Assembly: GCA_004431415.1 (NCBI GenBank) | Contig: QPMI01000560.1 | Location: forward strand, 310,001-374,000 | Length of the DNA stretch: 64,000 nucleotides | Direction of reading: 5' to 3' | Source of the DNA: Cyanophora paradoxa | Taxonomy: Eukaryota > Glaucocystophyceae > Cyanophorales > Cyanophoraceae | Shown: in pieces, positions 24,731-36,400 of the stretch | How the letters are laid out: every line of letters begins with the position of its first letter | Position numbering within the stretch: position 1 is the first letter of the stretch | Position numbers and translations under genes: made by a program | Notes under the pieces: generated by a model | Told to the model about the DNA's origin: nothing | Databases searched by the model: none | What the model saw: only the letters and a program-made list of their open reading frames with translations

Positions 24731-26499
24731 ATGTCGACTTCACAGAAGAAGCTCGCCGGCAAGGTGCGCCCGCAGCGAGGCGCGTGCTCCTCACGGAGCT
24801 GCTCTAGATCTGTCTCGCGGCGCCATTGCAACGCTGTCATAGTCGCCGCCGTGCTGAACTTGAACTCGCGCCGCAGGTCGCGCTGGTTACCGGCGCAAGC
24901 CGTGGGATTGGCAAAGGCATTGCGATCGGTCTAGCTGAGCAGGGCGCGAAAGTGTACATCACCGGCCGCACGGCCAAGACTTCCGGCTCAGCGCGTGTGC
25001 CGGTGCGTTTATGCACGCTTTCTTCGCAGCTACAATCGGCGCCGCCGCCGTGCGCTCAGCAGGCGCCGGCCGGCGTGCGCAGGGTTCGCTGGAGGAGACG
25101 GCGGAGATGGTGCAAAAGGCCGGCGGCATCGCGGTCCCGGTCTCCTGCGACCACGGCGACGGTGCGCGCGCGCGCTTATACGCGTGCTTCGAATCCCACA
25201 CAACAGCGCGTGCGACCGTCGGACGTGCGTAGACGCTCAGGTCAAGGCGCTCTTCGGTGCGCTTTGCTGCAGCTCGCGCAAAGCATCCGCCCGAAGCGCT
25301 GGCGACCGCTCATGTTCGGGCCTGGCGGCCGCCGGCGGGGGCGCAGAGCGGATCTACGCGGAGAACCCGCGACTCGACGTCCTCGTTAACAATGTTTTCA
25401 AGTGCGACGGCCTCTCAATAACCCCAGCGGCGAGGTTTCGAAGTCAAACGCGTTGCTAAGTTCACGTTCAGGTACGACGAGAAAGACTACACGGGCTCCA
25501 AGTTCTGGGACCTGGGCGTGAAGACCTTCGACGACGTCTCCCGCATCGGTGCGCGTGCGCCCGCGCATCGCCCTTGCTTCTCTCGTGCGGCCGTGCCGAT
25601 CGCCCCCGCTGCACCCCGCAGGCCTGCGGGCGCACTTCCTGGCGGCGTGTATCGCGGCGCCGAAGATGGTGCAGGAGGGGGCCGGCCTCATTGTGAACAT
25701 CTCCTCCTTCGGCGGGCTCAACCGCTACCTCTTCAACGTGCCGTGCGCCCCGCCTCCCGCCCGGCGCCCGCGCCCGGCGCCCTGGGAGCCAGGCGAGCCG
25801 GCGGGGGGCGGCAGGTACGGGCTGGGGAAGGCGGCGGTGGACAGGATGTCGCTGGACATGGCCAAGGAGCTGCGCCCGCACGGCGTCGCCTGCATGAGCA
25901 TGTGGCCCGGTCCGCCCGCGCCGCCGCCCGCTCCCGGCCCCGCCGCTGACCCTCGTGAAGGCATCGTGCGCACGGAGCGCATGGTGGCGATGATCAACGG
26001 CATGCCCGCCGATCGGAAGGCGCCCCCCCCCCCCCCCCCCCCCCCCCTTTCCCTTGCGTGCCGCGAGCTGACGCCCGCCCGCAGCCGTTCGACCTGGCGG
26101 ACAGCGAGTCGCCCCTCTTTACAGGGCGCGTCATCGCCGGTGCGCGCGGGCCGCCCCCGCTGCTCGCCGCCATGCCCGGGGCGGCCCCGGGCCGACGGCC
26201 GTGCCGCGCAGCGCTGGCGGCCGACCCGAACGTGATGAACAAGTCGGGCACGATCCAGGTAGCATGCGCCGCTTCTGGGCCCCCGCCCCTGGCCCGTCCC
26301 AGGGCGCGACGGGGCGCGGCAGGTGGTGGCGGAGGCGGCGCGGGAGTACGGCGTGAGGGACGACGACGGGAAGCAGCCGGCCTCGCTGCGCTCCCTCCAG
26401 TTCCTCGTCCCCGCGGCCGTCAGCCGGGCCATCCCCCAGTGGCTCATCCCCGACATCCGCGTCCCCTTCTGGGTCATGAACCTCCGCCTCAAGGACTAG
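24731..26499 (+). CDS. Short-chain dehydrogenase/reductase, DHRS1-like
   Basis: The start MSTSQKKLAGK splices to VALVTGASRGIGKGIAIGLA (Rossmann TGxxxGIG), then YITGRTAKTS, GSLEETAEMVQKAGG, RLDVLVNNVF (NNAG equivalent), FWDLGVKTFDDVSRIG, LRAHFLAACIAAPKM, GLIVNISSFGGLNRYLFNV (catalytic Ser), RYGLGKAAVDRMSLDMAKEL (YxxxK), GVACMSMWPG and IVRTERM. It ends PFWVMNLRLKD, TAG at 26497-26499. The F-W motif before the catalytic serine, the FNV-Y-x-x-x-K junction and SMWPGIVRTE are specific to the DHRS1 branch, which acts on steroids and xenobiotics in animals. About eleven introns are present; the one at 26020 starts GC and holds a 25-base C run. Substrate in this organism is unknown. The 3' end converges on TRAPPC2L, 178 bp away. 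Confidence 0.92.
26023..26047. repeat. Poly-C tract of 25 bases inside an SDR intron
   Basis: An uninterrupted run of 25 C lies directly after the GC 5' splice site of an intron in the SDR gene. Homopolymers of this length mutate quickly and can form i-motif/G-quadruplex structures; the exact count may be a sequencing uncertainty. Confidence 0.9.
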
Positions 26500-26677
26500 C
26501 CCCCGCCGGCCGTCGCTCGCAGTCCTCGCGAGCGTAGCTCCGCAGCGTCGGCCCGCCCTCCGCGGCCCCGCACGCGTAGCACGTGGTCGAGCGCGCGGAT
26601 GACTCCTAGGTCTGTTGTAAACGTATTTGTACATCCAGAAGCATCATAAATTACGGGAAGCGCGACTCGGCGCTCGA

Positions 26678-27400
26678 TCACCCTCCAGAGAACGCTTTCG
26701 CTATTGCCTGCGACCGGAGGGGTCACCGGGGTCTGCGGCGCAAGAGCCGCGCCGCGGCGCGGGGGGCGCACCATCAGGTCTCGCTCGAACTTCTTCGAGG
26801 GGGTCCAGGTCTCCGGGTCTATCAAGGGGTTGGATATTGCGTCCACGTACAGGGTCTGCAGCTTCCTCAAGAACTGCGGGGCCCGTGAGGAGCCGGCGCG
26901 AGGCCGCGGGCCCGGCTGGCGCGCACCGTCTTCGCCGCGTCCTGGGCCTCCGCGTCGTCGACAACTACGAAGAACTTCATCTTGGAGTTCGATATAGAGC
27001 CATACACACGAGTGTCCTGCGCGGGCGTCCCAGGAATGCTCTTAGCTACGGCTGCGATTGCGGTGCGCGAGCCACACCTCTGACGGCAGAAGCTGCGGGC
27101 GCGTCGAGGCGGCGGAGGCAGCTCAGACATGAGCATTGAGCGGCGCGGCGGGCCGGGCTGCGTACGAGGCCCAGGTAGGAGTCCGGGACGGGAGCACCGC
27201 CGCTCTTCTTGCTTGCGCGCTCCTCCACGATGTCCAGGGACGAGTGTATCAGCAAGTAGAACCGCAACGCATCTGTAGAGTCGTCGAATACACGCAGGAA
27301 GATAGGCGCCTGGTTCTTGTTGACGATCTGCGCGGCGGCGTGAGCCGACCGGCCGGCGCGACGCCGGGAGGACGCCGTTCACCCCGGCAGCGAGTATCAT
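26678..27400 (-). CDS. TRAPPC2L: TRAPP complex subunit TRAPPC2L
   Basis: The start MILAAG (27400) splices to IVNKNQAPIFLRVFDDST, LRFYLLIHSSLDIVEERA, PVPDSYLGL, then a 15-nt microexon LLPSE (27078-27092), then DTRVYGSISNSKMKFFVVVD, FLRKLQTLYVDAISNPLIDP, SKKFERDLM and AIAKAFSGG, TGA at 26678-26680. The phrase YLGL-LLPSE-DTRVYG matches the family pattern YLGLLYPTEDYKVYG, so the microexon is homology-supported. SNSKxKFxxVVD and the closing helix are also diagnostic of this longin-fold subunit, about 140 residues as expected. TRAPPC2L is part of the TRAPP core that activates Rab1/Rab11 at the Golgi. It is divergent from CDKC over 204 bp. Confidence 0.9.
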
Positions 27401-27604
27401 CGCCGCGGCGCGCTCGGATCTGGCTCCTGCTGGCCTCGCCGGCTTGTTTTTGGCAGCAGACTTGCCTGTCTGGACGGGTACCGGTCCAACGCTGCGGCTT
27501 CTTCCTCTGAACCCGCCGACCTCGAGCTCGTCGTTCAGCGATCGCAGCGATAGTTCAGAAGCGTCAGAGAGTTGAGGGGTTCGTCGCAGCCTGCATCGAC
27601 GGCC
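27401..27604. promoter_or_regulatory. Bidirectional promoter TRAPPC2L / CDKC
   Basis: 204 bp separate the two start codons. A CTTCTTCCTCT pyrimidine tract and a repeated GATCGCAGCGATAG element near 27540 are visible; no TATA box. Confidence 0.45.
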
Positions 27605-29869
27605 ATGAGCAGCGCTTCTGGCGCGGCGGCGGGCCCGTCGCAGGTACGCCAGGGCTTTCCTTAGCCTTTCCCTGCCTGCGCCCGCGGCCCTCGGTCGAGT
27701 TGCTCGCTCTCGTCTGACCGCCGGCCGCGTGCGCCGGCGTGGCTGCAGGCGGGGGATTCTTCATCAAGCAGGCAGCTCTCGACTGCTCAGCAGCGAGAGC
27801 GCGAAAGCAAGGACGACTGGGGCTCGAGGTGAGCTCGCGCGATCCCTAGCGCGAGCTCGCATCCGCCTTCGCGCTCTGAATCGACGGTGCATCGCAGGAC
27901 CGTCGATATCTTCGAGAAGGCGCGCCTAACGTGGCGCAGCTGAAGCGCGCGATTGGCGGCCTGCTGACCGGCCGCGCTCGGATCGCAGGTTGAACAAATC
28001 GGGGAGGGCACATACGGGTGCGAACGCTTGCGTACTCTTATTCAACAGCGACAACATTGAGCCCACGCTTCTCCTTTCCGCCGCGCAGCCAAGTGTACAG
28101 ATGTAAAAACAAGCAAACCGGAGAGATCGTGGCGCTGAAGAAGGTCCGGATGGACAACGAAAAGGAAGGGGTGAGGGCCTGCGAAGATGCGCCCCGCCCG
28201 GCGGCCGCTCAGCGCGCCCTGCGCAGTTCCCCATCACGGCCATCCGCGAGATCAAGATCCTGCGACAGCTGGACCACTCGAACGTGATCAAGCTAAAGGA
28301 GATCGTCACCTCTGCCGGTGCTCTCTTCCGCCGGCCTCTCCTAGGCGCGGCGCCGCGCTCATCGCTGGGGCGCAGTCACGGACTACAGCCGGAACAAGGG
28401 CAGCATCTACATGGTCTTCGAGTACATGGACCACGACCTGACCGGCCTGATGGACAGTGCGCCCCGAGCGGGGTGGAGGAGAGGCGCGCGCGCGCCTGCG
28501 GCCGCGCTGACCCCGCGGCCGCAGCGGGCATCAAGTTCACGGCGCCGCAAATCAAGTGCTACATGAAGCAGCTGCTGGAGGGCCTGCACTACTGCCACAC
28601 GAACCAGGTCCTCCATCGCGACATCAAGGGTTCGTCCCCCGAGACGCCCCCCGCCCCGCCCCGCCCCGCCCCCCGCTGCCCCGCTCCCATCCCCGGGCCG
28701 GGCGCCGGCCGACGAGGGCCGCAGGCTCCAACCTGCTCATCGACAACAAGGGGCAGCTGAAGCTGGCCGATTTCGGCCTGGCGCGCCCGTACAACGACCA
28801 GAACAAGGTGCGGCCCGCCGGCCGCCGGGCCCCGGGCGGCCGGCCGACGCTTGGGGCGGGCAGGACTACACGAACCGTGTGATCACGCTCTGGTACCGGC
28901 CGCCGGAGCTGCTGCTGGGGGCCACCTCGTACGGCCCCGCCATCGACATGTGGTCGGTCGGGTGCGCTCCCCCGCGTCGCCGGACGCGCGCGCGGGGCGG
29001 GGCACGACGCGGGCGGCAGGTGCATCTTCGCAGAACTGCTGACGCGGCGGCCGCTCTTCCCCGGCAAGAACGAGATCGACCAGCTCGACCAGATCTTCAA
29101 GAAGTGCGGTACCCCCGACGAGCAGTCCTGGCCCGGTGCGCCCGCGCGCCCCCCGCGCCCCAGAGGCCGGCGGGACGGGGTGGACGGGCGGCGGCAGAGG
29201 CGTCGAAGCTGCCGTGGTACCACATGTTCAAGCCGCAGCGGCCGATGCAGCGGCGCCTCATGGAGGACTTCAAGCAGTTCCAGCAAGTCCGGGAGTGCGC
29301 CCGCCGCCGCCCCCGCGTCCACCCGCGCGAGGCGCGGCGCCGACGAGGCGGCGGGCAGGTTCCCGATCACGGAGGGGGCGACGGCGCTGCTGGACAAGCT
29401 GCTGCAGCTGGACCCGAAGAAGCGCATCTCGGCGCACGACGCGCTGGACCACGAGTACTTCTGGATCGAGCCGCGCCCCTGCAACCCCGCCTCGCTCCCC
29501 ACCTACGAGTCCTCCCACGAGTACCAGACCAAGATGAAGCGCCAGCAGCAGCGCGAGAGCCGCCAGGGCGGCCCCGGCGGGCCCCCGCCCCCCTCCGTGC
29601 GCCCCGCCCCGCCCGCCCGCCCCTCCCCGCCCCCCGCCGCTGAGCGCCGCCTGCAGGGCTCCGCCCCGCCGCCCGGCCGGTCCGGCCCGCCGCCCGGCGG
29701 ACAGCAGCAGCGGCCCTCCGGGGTGAGCGCGACGCCCGCGCTCGAGCCCGCCCCGGCCGCTGACGTGCCGGCGCAGGGCCCGCCGCCGCCGGGCCCGCAG
29801 AACCCGCACATGAAGCGCGACGGCGGGGGCCCGCCCGGGCAGCCCGACCCCAAGCGCTTCCGCTCTTAG
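27605..29869 (+). CDS. CDKC: Cyclin-dependent kinase C (P-TEFb-like CTD kinase)
   Basis: The start [13 protein letters not shown] splices to [20 protein letters not shown] and [13 protein letters not shown], then through a GC-AG intron (27920) to [49 protein letters not shown] (PITAIRE helix), [62 protein letters not shown] and [20 protein letters not shown]. The tail [19 protein letters not shown] matches plant CDKC, followed by a Pro/Gly-rich tail ending DPKRFRS, TAG at 29867. All kinase residues are present. CDKC pairs with cyclin T and phosphorylates RNA polymerase II CTD and elongation factors in the nucleus. CDK12/13 of animals shares PITAIRE; the tail motif favours CDKC. Confidence 0.95.
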
Positions 29870-30004
29870 AGAGAGCGCCCGGCCTGGAGCGTGGCCCGCC
29901 TAGGGGCCCGCACCCTCGGCAGTGTGGGAACGCGCTGCTCTCAATGAACGGATCGCAATTTCGAACGGGGGGGCGCGGGGAAGCGGGGTGCGGGGGGAGG
30001 GGCG

Positions 30005-31350
30005 TCAGGGGAGGATGCGCTGGAGGAAGGAGCGGATCTCGTCGATCTCCTCGGGGCAGGCGCTGTGGTCCATCCCCGCGAACTCGCTCCAGCTCGCGTT
30101 CCCGAAGCCCAGGCCCTGCGCGGCCGTCAGCGCGCCGCCGCGGCGGGCGCGCACGTGCGCGGGCTCGCCTTCAGTGCGGAATGCGTCTTCTTGCCCCTGC
30201 TCGCATCGTTAGCGCGAACCACGCATGGCAAGTCGCTTTCAAAAAGAGAAGAATGGCGTTCACCAGGTGGTGCGCACGACGGAATCTGCCCGGCGGTCAG
30301 GGGCGGGGCGCGGGAGGGGGCGGGGGCGGCAGGGGCGGCGGGGCGGACCCATGTCGCCGTGGCACTGGAGAATGGGGATGCCCTTGCGCCCCTCGAGGTC
30401 CGGGATCGCCTGCGGGGGCCCGGGGGCTCGCTCCGACGAAGGCGCGGGGCGGGGCGGGGCGGGCGGGGCGGGGCGGGCGCACGGCGGGGAACTTCTCGCT
30501 GAGGGGGAGCCAGCAGGAGAGGCCCACGATGCCCCCGAGGGTCTTGTTCGCCGTCAGGCCCGAGTACACTGCCGCTCAGGTGAGCGAAGGCGCGCGCAGG
30601 GCGGCGCGCGGGGGCGCACGGGCGATGGCGCCGCCCTGGGAGAAGCCGGCGAGCACTGGGCCTCGCGCGTCAAGTCGTGGAGGCAAGGGGCGGGGGCGGA
30701 CGAGGCGCGGGCCGGGCCACACCAATGCGGTTGGGGGCGATGCCCGCCTCGATCTCCTTGTCGACCATAGCGAGGATGCGCTTGCTCGTCGCCGTGATGC
30801 CCTGCGGGGGTACAGGCGTCGGAGACGCGCGCCGGGGTACGCGCTGGGCGGGCGGACCTCCTCGTCCTCGCGGGCCGTATCCGAGAGGCCGAAGATGTCG
30901 AACCACGCTACCCAGCCGGATTAGCACTTATCGCGTCAGGGTACAGGGATCCCAGGCTCCCGGCCGGACCGGGCATGGACATCCCCATGTTCAAGGTTAC
31001 GGGGCGGATCGCGGCCGTGGGGTAGACTGCCGCGCACAGGGTTCAGGGGAGAATGGTCGAAATATACGAGGGCGCTCACCGAACTTGACGTGAGGCATAG
31101 CAGACCCGAACATCTTACCCGTGTCAGACCAGCCCTTGCCGGTGTCCCCGAGGCCTGCGCGAGAACTAAGTGGCTCGCCTGCAGAGCTACCCCCCGCCTT
31201 GCCAGCAGCACACCGTGCATCCTGGCGCAGCGCTTAGCGATGCGGAGGCACGGGGAGACGCGGGGGCGGCGTGGGGGCGGCGCACCAGATGACCGTCGCG
31301 GAGTGCTTGCCCGCAGGCCCCACGATGATGTCGGGCATAGCGCCGGCCAT
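30005..31350 (-). CDS. Acyl-protein thioesterase / lysophospholipase (APT1 family)
   Basis: The start MAGAMPDIIVGPAGKHSATV (31350) splices to IWMHG, LGDTGKGWSDTGKMFGSAM, VYPTAAIRPVTLNMGMSMP, AWFDIFGLSDTARED, GITATSKRILAMVDKEIEAG, APNRIGV, VLAGFSQGGAI (nucleophile GxSxG), YSGLTANKTLGGIVGLSCWL, IPILQCHGDM plus DSV (acid), GKKTHSALK and GFGNASWSEFAGMDHSACP (histidine), ending IRSFLQRILP, TGA at 30005-30007. The triad Ser-Asp-His is complete; the histidine context is GMDHSA where most relatives have GMGHS. The family removes palmitate from proteins in the cytosol or cleaves lysophospholipids. The exon after DSV is uncertain, with tiny exons and a GC-donor intron (CTGAAG/GCGAGC). Confidence 0.92.
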
Positions 31351-31822
31351 TGTTTCTGCAGATACAGATGCGACGCTTCGGAACGCGGCTCTGCGTGCGT
31401 GTCAGCGCGAGGCTCTCGTCGACGGCGACACACATTCGCTTCTCCGTCACCGACCCCGGCGCCCGACCCCCCAAACGAGGGCGCAATGTCTAGCGATCGT
31501 ATTAAGAGCGAACCCGTTGTCCAAAACGACGCGGCGCCCGTTCCCGAGCGAGACGGAGCCCACGAGGACACCGCCGCAGAGAGCGAGGATGGCTACGAAC
31601 CCGGCTACAAGCGCTGCGGTGCGCAGGCTAGGTGGCATGCAAAGCGCCGAGCTGCTCGGCTGGGGCACTAGGGGGGGCAAGGCTGAGCTGGGTACAGCGC
31701 GCGGGGTTAGTAACACAGGCAGGTGCGGCGAACTGGGCTAGCTCGATCGGGCGCGCTTGCGCGGCCCCCTGATCGCTCTGGAAGTGTGAGGCTTGAGCTT
31801 ACATAGGGCCTCGGCAGGCAAG
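31351..31822. promoter_or_regulatory. Divergent promoter region, thioesterase / ribosomal protein eL6
   Basis: 472 bp lie between the start codons of the thioesterase and eL6. A short candidate ORF in this interval (31486) is listed separately. No TATA box is seen. Confidence 0.4.
31486..31793 (+). CDS. Candidate small acidic protein (doubtful)
   Basis: An ATG at 31486 opens MSSDRIKSEPVVQNDAAPVP, an acidic stretch of about 45 residues ending DGYEPGYKRC at a GTGCG donor near 31619. Joined to the AG near 31720 it would read GAANWASSIGRACAAP and stop at about 31790, giving about 60 residues. RIKSEP fits a SUMO-attachment consensus. It has no recognised relatives and could equally be a 5'-leader ORF upstream of eL6. 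Confidence 0.2.
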
Positions 31823-33080
31823 ATGGTGAAGAAGACTCAGAGGAAGTCGAGGAACCCGGTGCGCCAGTCACGCAGGCGGCATGCATCGAGCAATCAGCAT
31901 ATACACTAGATAGCGCTGGATCTCTTGTTCGCGCGCTCATCGAACGCCCGCTTGCCCCGCCCTGCAGGAGCTCATCCGGGGCATTGGCCGCCTGTCCCGG
32001 ACGGCCATGTACACTAAGGCCCGCCGGTGGACTAAGGCGAAGAAGCAGCCCACCAAGAAGGCTGGTGCGCACCACGCGCCCCTCACGCCGAGCGCTCGCG
32101 AGCGGTGCAGGCGCCTGGCTCACGCAGTGCACCTGCAGTGGCTGCCCCGGCCCCGAAGGTGAAGCAGATCAAGGGCGACAAGAACGGCAAGACTCGCACG
32201 ATCCTGCCGAAGGCGCCCAAGTACTACCCGGCTGAGGATACTCCCAAGCCCCTGAACCGCCACAAGACCCTGAAGCCCACGAAGCTCCGCGCTTCGATCG
32301 TCCCGGGCACGGTTCTGATCGTTCTTGCTGGCCGCTACCGTGGCAAGCGCGTCGTCTTCCTGAAGCAGCTCGCGTCGGGCCTCCTCCTCGTCACCGGTTC
32401 GTAGCAGCAACAGCGGGCAGCGGGAGCTAGCCAGAGCTGCGGGATCGGTGGATCGGCGATGCAGATCAGCGCTAGCGCTTTCGGCGTAGCACCCGCGTGA
32501 GCCTCCCATGGCGTCGGGCCGGGCCCCACTCTATCGCCCATGCGCCGCCGCCCCCGCCAACGCCGCGCCGTCCCCGAGCGAGTGTCTCTGGGCTGCCGCT
32601 AAGGTTCCTCTCTTTTGCGGCGCGCAGGCCCGTACAAGCTGAACGGCGTCCCTCTCCGCCGTGTGAACCAGTCGTACGTGATCGCGACCTCCACCAAGGT
32701 CGATGTGTCCAAGGTCGACGTGAAGAAATTCGACGACAACTACTTCAAGAAGCCGAAGGCGGCCGCCGCCAAGAAGGGCGAGGATGCGTTCTTCCAGAGC
32801 GAGGAGAAGGCGCGCCGCACGCCCCGCCCCGCGCGCGCCGCCCCTCGCTCACGGCCGCCGCAGAAGAAGGAGATCAAGCCTGAGCGCAAGACCGACCAGA
32901 AGGCCGTCGACGCCTCGATCATCGCGGCGGTGAAGAAGGACAAGGTCCTCCGCGCCTACCTCCACGCCCGGGTCCGCCCCACCCCCGCCCCGTCCGACGC
33001 CCGCCCGCGCCCCTCTGACCCCGCCCGCCCCGCAGTTCACCCTCACCAAGGGCCAGTTCCCCCACGAGATGAAGTTCTAA
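31823..33080 (+). CDS. RPL6: 60S ribosomal protein eL6 (RPL6)
   Basis: The start [12 protein letters not shown] splices to [20 protein letters not shown], then a lysine-rich stretch, [92 protein letters not shown] and [17 protein letters not shown] at 33078. [19 protein letters not shown] is the eL6 KOW-like core. The intron at 32810 begins with GC (GAGAAG/GCGCGCC) and is needed to reach KKEIKPERK in frame. eL6 is a surface protein of the large ribosomal subunit. Length (about 230 residues) is normal. The 5' introns are longer than most here (about 230 bases at 32400-32630); no snoRNA boxes were found in them. Confidence 0.96.
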
Positions 33081-33490
33081 GCGCCCCCACGCGCTAGGGA
33101 CTCAGCTTCCGGTTGTTCTGCCTGACGAATACCACCACTGCCTGCTTCCTTTCAATCCCCGCGTCCCACTGCTGCGCCTCAGGCGTCTGGTTGTGCTCGG
33201 GGCGCTTGTCGGCGAGTTGTCGCCTAGGGGAGGCACTGGGGGTCTGGAGGGCCGAGGTGTCCGAGTGCATTGGAACCCAGTAATCGATTTCGCGAGGGGC
33301 GGGGTCGGCGAAGCGGGCCGGGGTTAGTACCAGGCAGATTCGGATCGACACGGCTGGTGTGCTCGGCACGCGACCTCTTGATTGCTCAGAAAGCAGCCGA
33401 GATATTGAAGAAAACACAGGAAGTGGCCGAACAGAAGAGCGAAGGCAGAGGGAGAGGGAGAGGGGGCGGGAGGGGTACGCCGGGGGCCGG
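33081..33490. other. Convergent spacer, eL6 and CPSF2 3' flanks
   Basis: These 410 bases hold the 3' UTRs of two convergent genes. The open frames across it have poor codon composition. An AG-rich tract (GAGGGAGAGGGAGAGG) lies near 33450, immediately beyond the CPSF2 stop. Confidence 0.5.
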
Positions 33491-36400
33491 CTAGAGGCGG
33501 ACGTACTGGTCGTAGAGGAGGGAGCGGACGCGGAAGAAGTCCTCCCCGATGGGGCCCTCCAGCACCACCCGCTGCTGCTCGCTCGCCTGCCCTGAGGTAA
33601 GAGGCGGGAGGGAGGGAGGGAAGAGGGGCCCGGGCGGCGCGCCTTGCGGACGACGATCTGGCCGTTGCAGAGGAGCGCGTTCTGCACCGCGAACTCGGCG
33701 TGCACGCCCGCCGTCGAGAGCACCTGGGGGCGGGCGGGCGAAGGTCAGGCCGAGGCGGGGCGGGGCGGGGCGGGGCGGGGCCGGTCCGGGGCTGCCGGGG
33801 GGCACCTGCTTGAAGTCGGAGAGGCGGACGTCGCCGACAAGGATGGAGGCGTGCGGCTTGGCGAGGGCGGGGGGCACGGCGTCCAGCACGGGCAGGCCCA
33901 CCATCTCCTCCGGCAGCGTCGCCTGCCCCCCCGCCAGCCCGTTCGCCTCGGAGGAAGAAGAGGGCAGAGGGGGGCGGGTGCGCGGACGGCGGCGTCGAGG
34001 TAGGCGACGTCGTACTGGCCGATGCCGTGGAACTCGAGCGAGGCCATCAGGCTCTCCTTCAGCTTCACCTGCGCCCCCACGCCCGCCCGCCCCGCTCAGC
34101 GGCCCGCCCGCCCGCCGCCTTCCGGTGGCCGCCTGGCGGGGGTTGTCCCTAACGCGCCTTGTAGACCTGGGACTCCGAGGTGACGTTGGAGCGCTCGCCG
34201 TTGCTAGGCGCGATCACGCTCGGGACGATGTGTTTCGAGCAGTACGCCGCCAGCGCCACCGTCGCCTCCTCGCTCCCGTGCACGAGGATCTGCGGGGGCG
34301 CTCGGCGGGGGCGGCGGGGGCGGGCGGGGCGGAGGGGCAGGGGGCGGACGATCTTGCGGGGGGCGACGTGGCGAAGGATGTTCTTGAGGCTCCCGCCGTC
34401 GGAGCGACCCTCGAAGTCGATGAAGGTGACCCCCGCCCGCACGTCGATCTGCCGGCCCCGCTCCGGCCCCGCCGCCGCCGAGCGAGGCGGAGGAGACGGC
34501 ACCTCGACCTCGCGGACGACGCACTTGGTGGGGACCTCCGGCTTGGCCTCGGGCGGCTTGTTCAGCGCCTCGAAGTCCGACGCCCCGGGCCCCCCGTCCT
34601 GCGCCCCGCCCCGCCTCACCCCCCGCGCGAGGGCGGGGCGCGCACGCGCAGGGCGCGCACGGCCTTGTCGCCGTCGGCGGGCTGGCCGGCGCCGGGCCCG
34701 CCGGAGGAGGAGGAGGCGCCGGGCCCGCTGCTGGAGGCGGCGGCGAAGGCGGCGAGGAGCGCGGGGTCCAGCACCTCGCCGTAGTCGTCCCACTTCCGCC
34801 GCGTCTCCAGCTGCCCCCGCCCCCCTCAGCAGCGCCGGCGCGGCGGGGCCGGGCCGGGCCGGCGGCCGGGCGCACGTGTCTGTACATCTTGTGCACGCGC
34901 TGCTGCTGGTGGCTCTTCCGCTTGGCCGCCGGCGCCCGCGCGGAGGAGGCGGAGGCGGTGCGGGCGGGGGCGGCGGCGGCGGGGACGGGGGCCGGGGAGG
35001 GCCCCGGGGCGCCGGGCTCGTCGATCTCGACGACAGGCTCCTCGTCGTCGTCCTCGAGGGCGGTGTCGGTGAGGACCTGCAGCCGCCGCTTCCGCTCCTC
35101 CCGCTCCCGCTCCTCCCGCTCCCGCCGCAGGTGCTCCTCCAGCTCGGCCCCCTCGAGCGGCACGCGGCACCGGAGCGGGAAGCGGAGGCGGCCGCGCGGC
35201 GCGGCGAGGAGGCGCTCGGCGAGGGAGCCGGGGGGGCCGCGGGAGGGGAGGATGATGGAGTTGGCGGGGTTGGCGCCCCACTCGGCGAGGAGCTGCTGGG
35301 AGAAGCCGCAGTCGAGGGAGACGGGGGTGGCGAGGAGGACCATGGGGTGGGGCACGCGGGCGAGCTCCTCGCGGTCGTGCACGAGGCGCACGTTGCGGAA
35401 CTGGAAGGGGTTCTCCCGCACCGAGTTGAACGCCCGCACGATCTCGTCGCTGCACCACTCGATCATGCTCTGCCCGCCCCGGCCCCGCCCGTCAGCCGAG
35501 GAAGGCGGCGGCTTGCGAGGCCGGCGGGGCGGGCGGGGGGGGGCACCTGGGCGAAGGAGACGGTGCGGTAGGCGACCTTGTGGAGGAAGACGATGGGGTA
35601 CTGCGCCAGCCCCGATTGCCGGTTCGCCGTCCAGTACGCGTCCAGCAGCAGCAGGATCTGCCACGGCTCGCTCGGGCAGCGGGGCGGGGCGGACGGGGCA
35701 GCGCGGACCTCGAGGGAGCGGCCGGCGGCGTCCGTGGGGATCAGCACGCTCCCGCCCCGCCGCAGGGCCGGCAGGATCGTCTCTGCGCCCCCCGCCATCG
35801 GGCCGGGGCGACGCGCGGGCGGCGGGGCGGGCGGGGCGGACCGATGAGGCTCTGGTCGCGCTTGCCGCGGGGGATGGTGGAGGCCTGGAGGGCGTTGCGG
35901 GCGTCGGTGATGAGGAGCGTGGGGCGCGTGAAGGTCTCCAGCACGGTGCCGTTGAGGCAGCGCTCCTTCCGGTGGTTGTAGTCCACCGCGTACACGATCT
36001 CCTCGTTCTCCTTCCCGATCTTCCACACCGTGCCCCCCAGCATGTGCCCCGCCGCGTACGGCGTCACCTCCACCCCGGCCCCCTTGCCTGCCCCGCCCGC
36101 CCTCAGCGACGGCGCGGGGGCTGCGGAGCGGGGCGGCGGGTGCGGCGCGCCCTTGAGCTTGACGTGCTGCGAGTACTTGACCTGCTGGCAGAGCTCGAAG
36201 GCCGCGTCCACGTCGTCGAGGCTGAAGAGGGCGAACTCCTCGCCCTGCCCCCGGCCCCCCGCCTCGGCTCCTGGCCTCGAAGCGGCGACCCCGGAGCGGC
36301 GCGGCGGGCGGCGCACGAGCTTGCGGGACTCGTGGGCGTCGTACATGGCCATCTGGCCCATCTTGATGACCGGGTAGGTCGCGTAGACGGGCGCCCGCAT

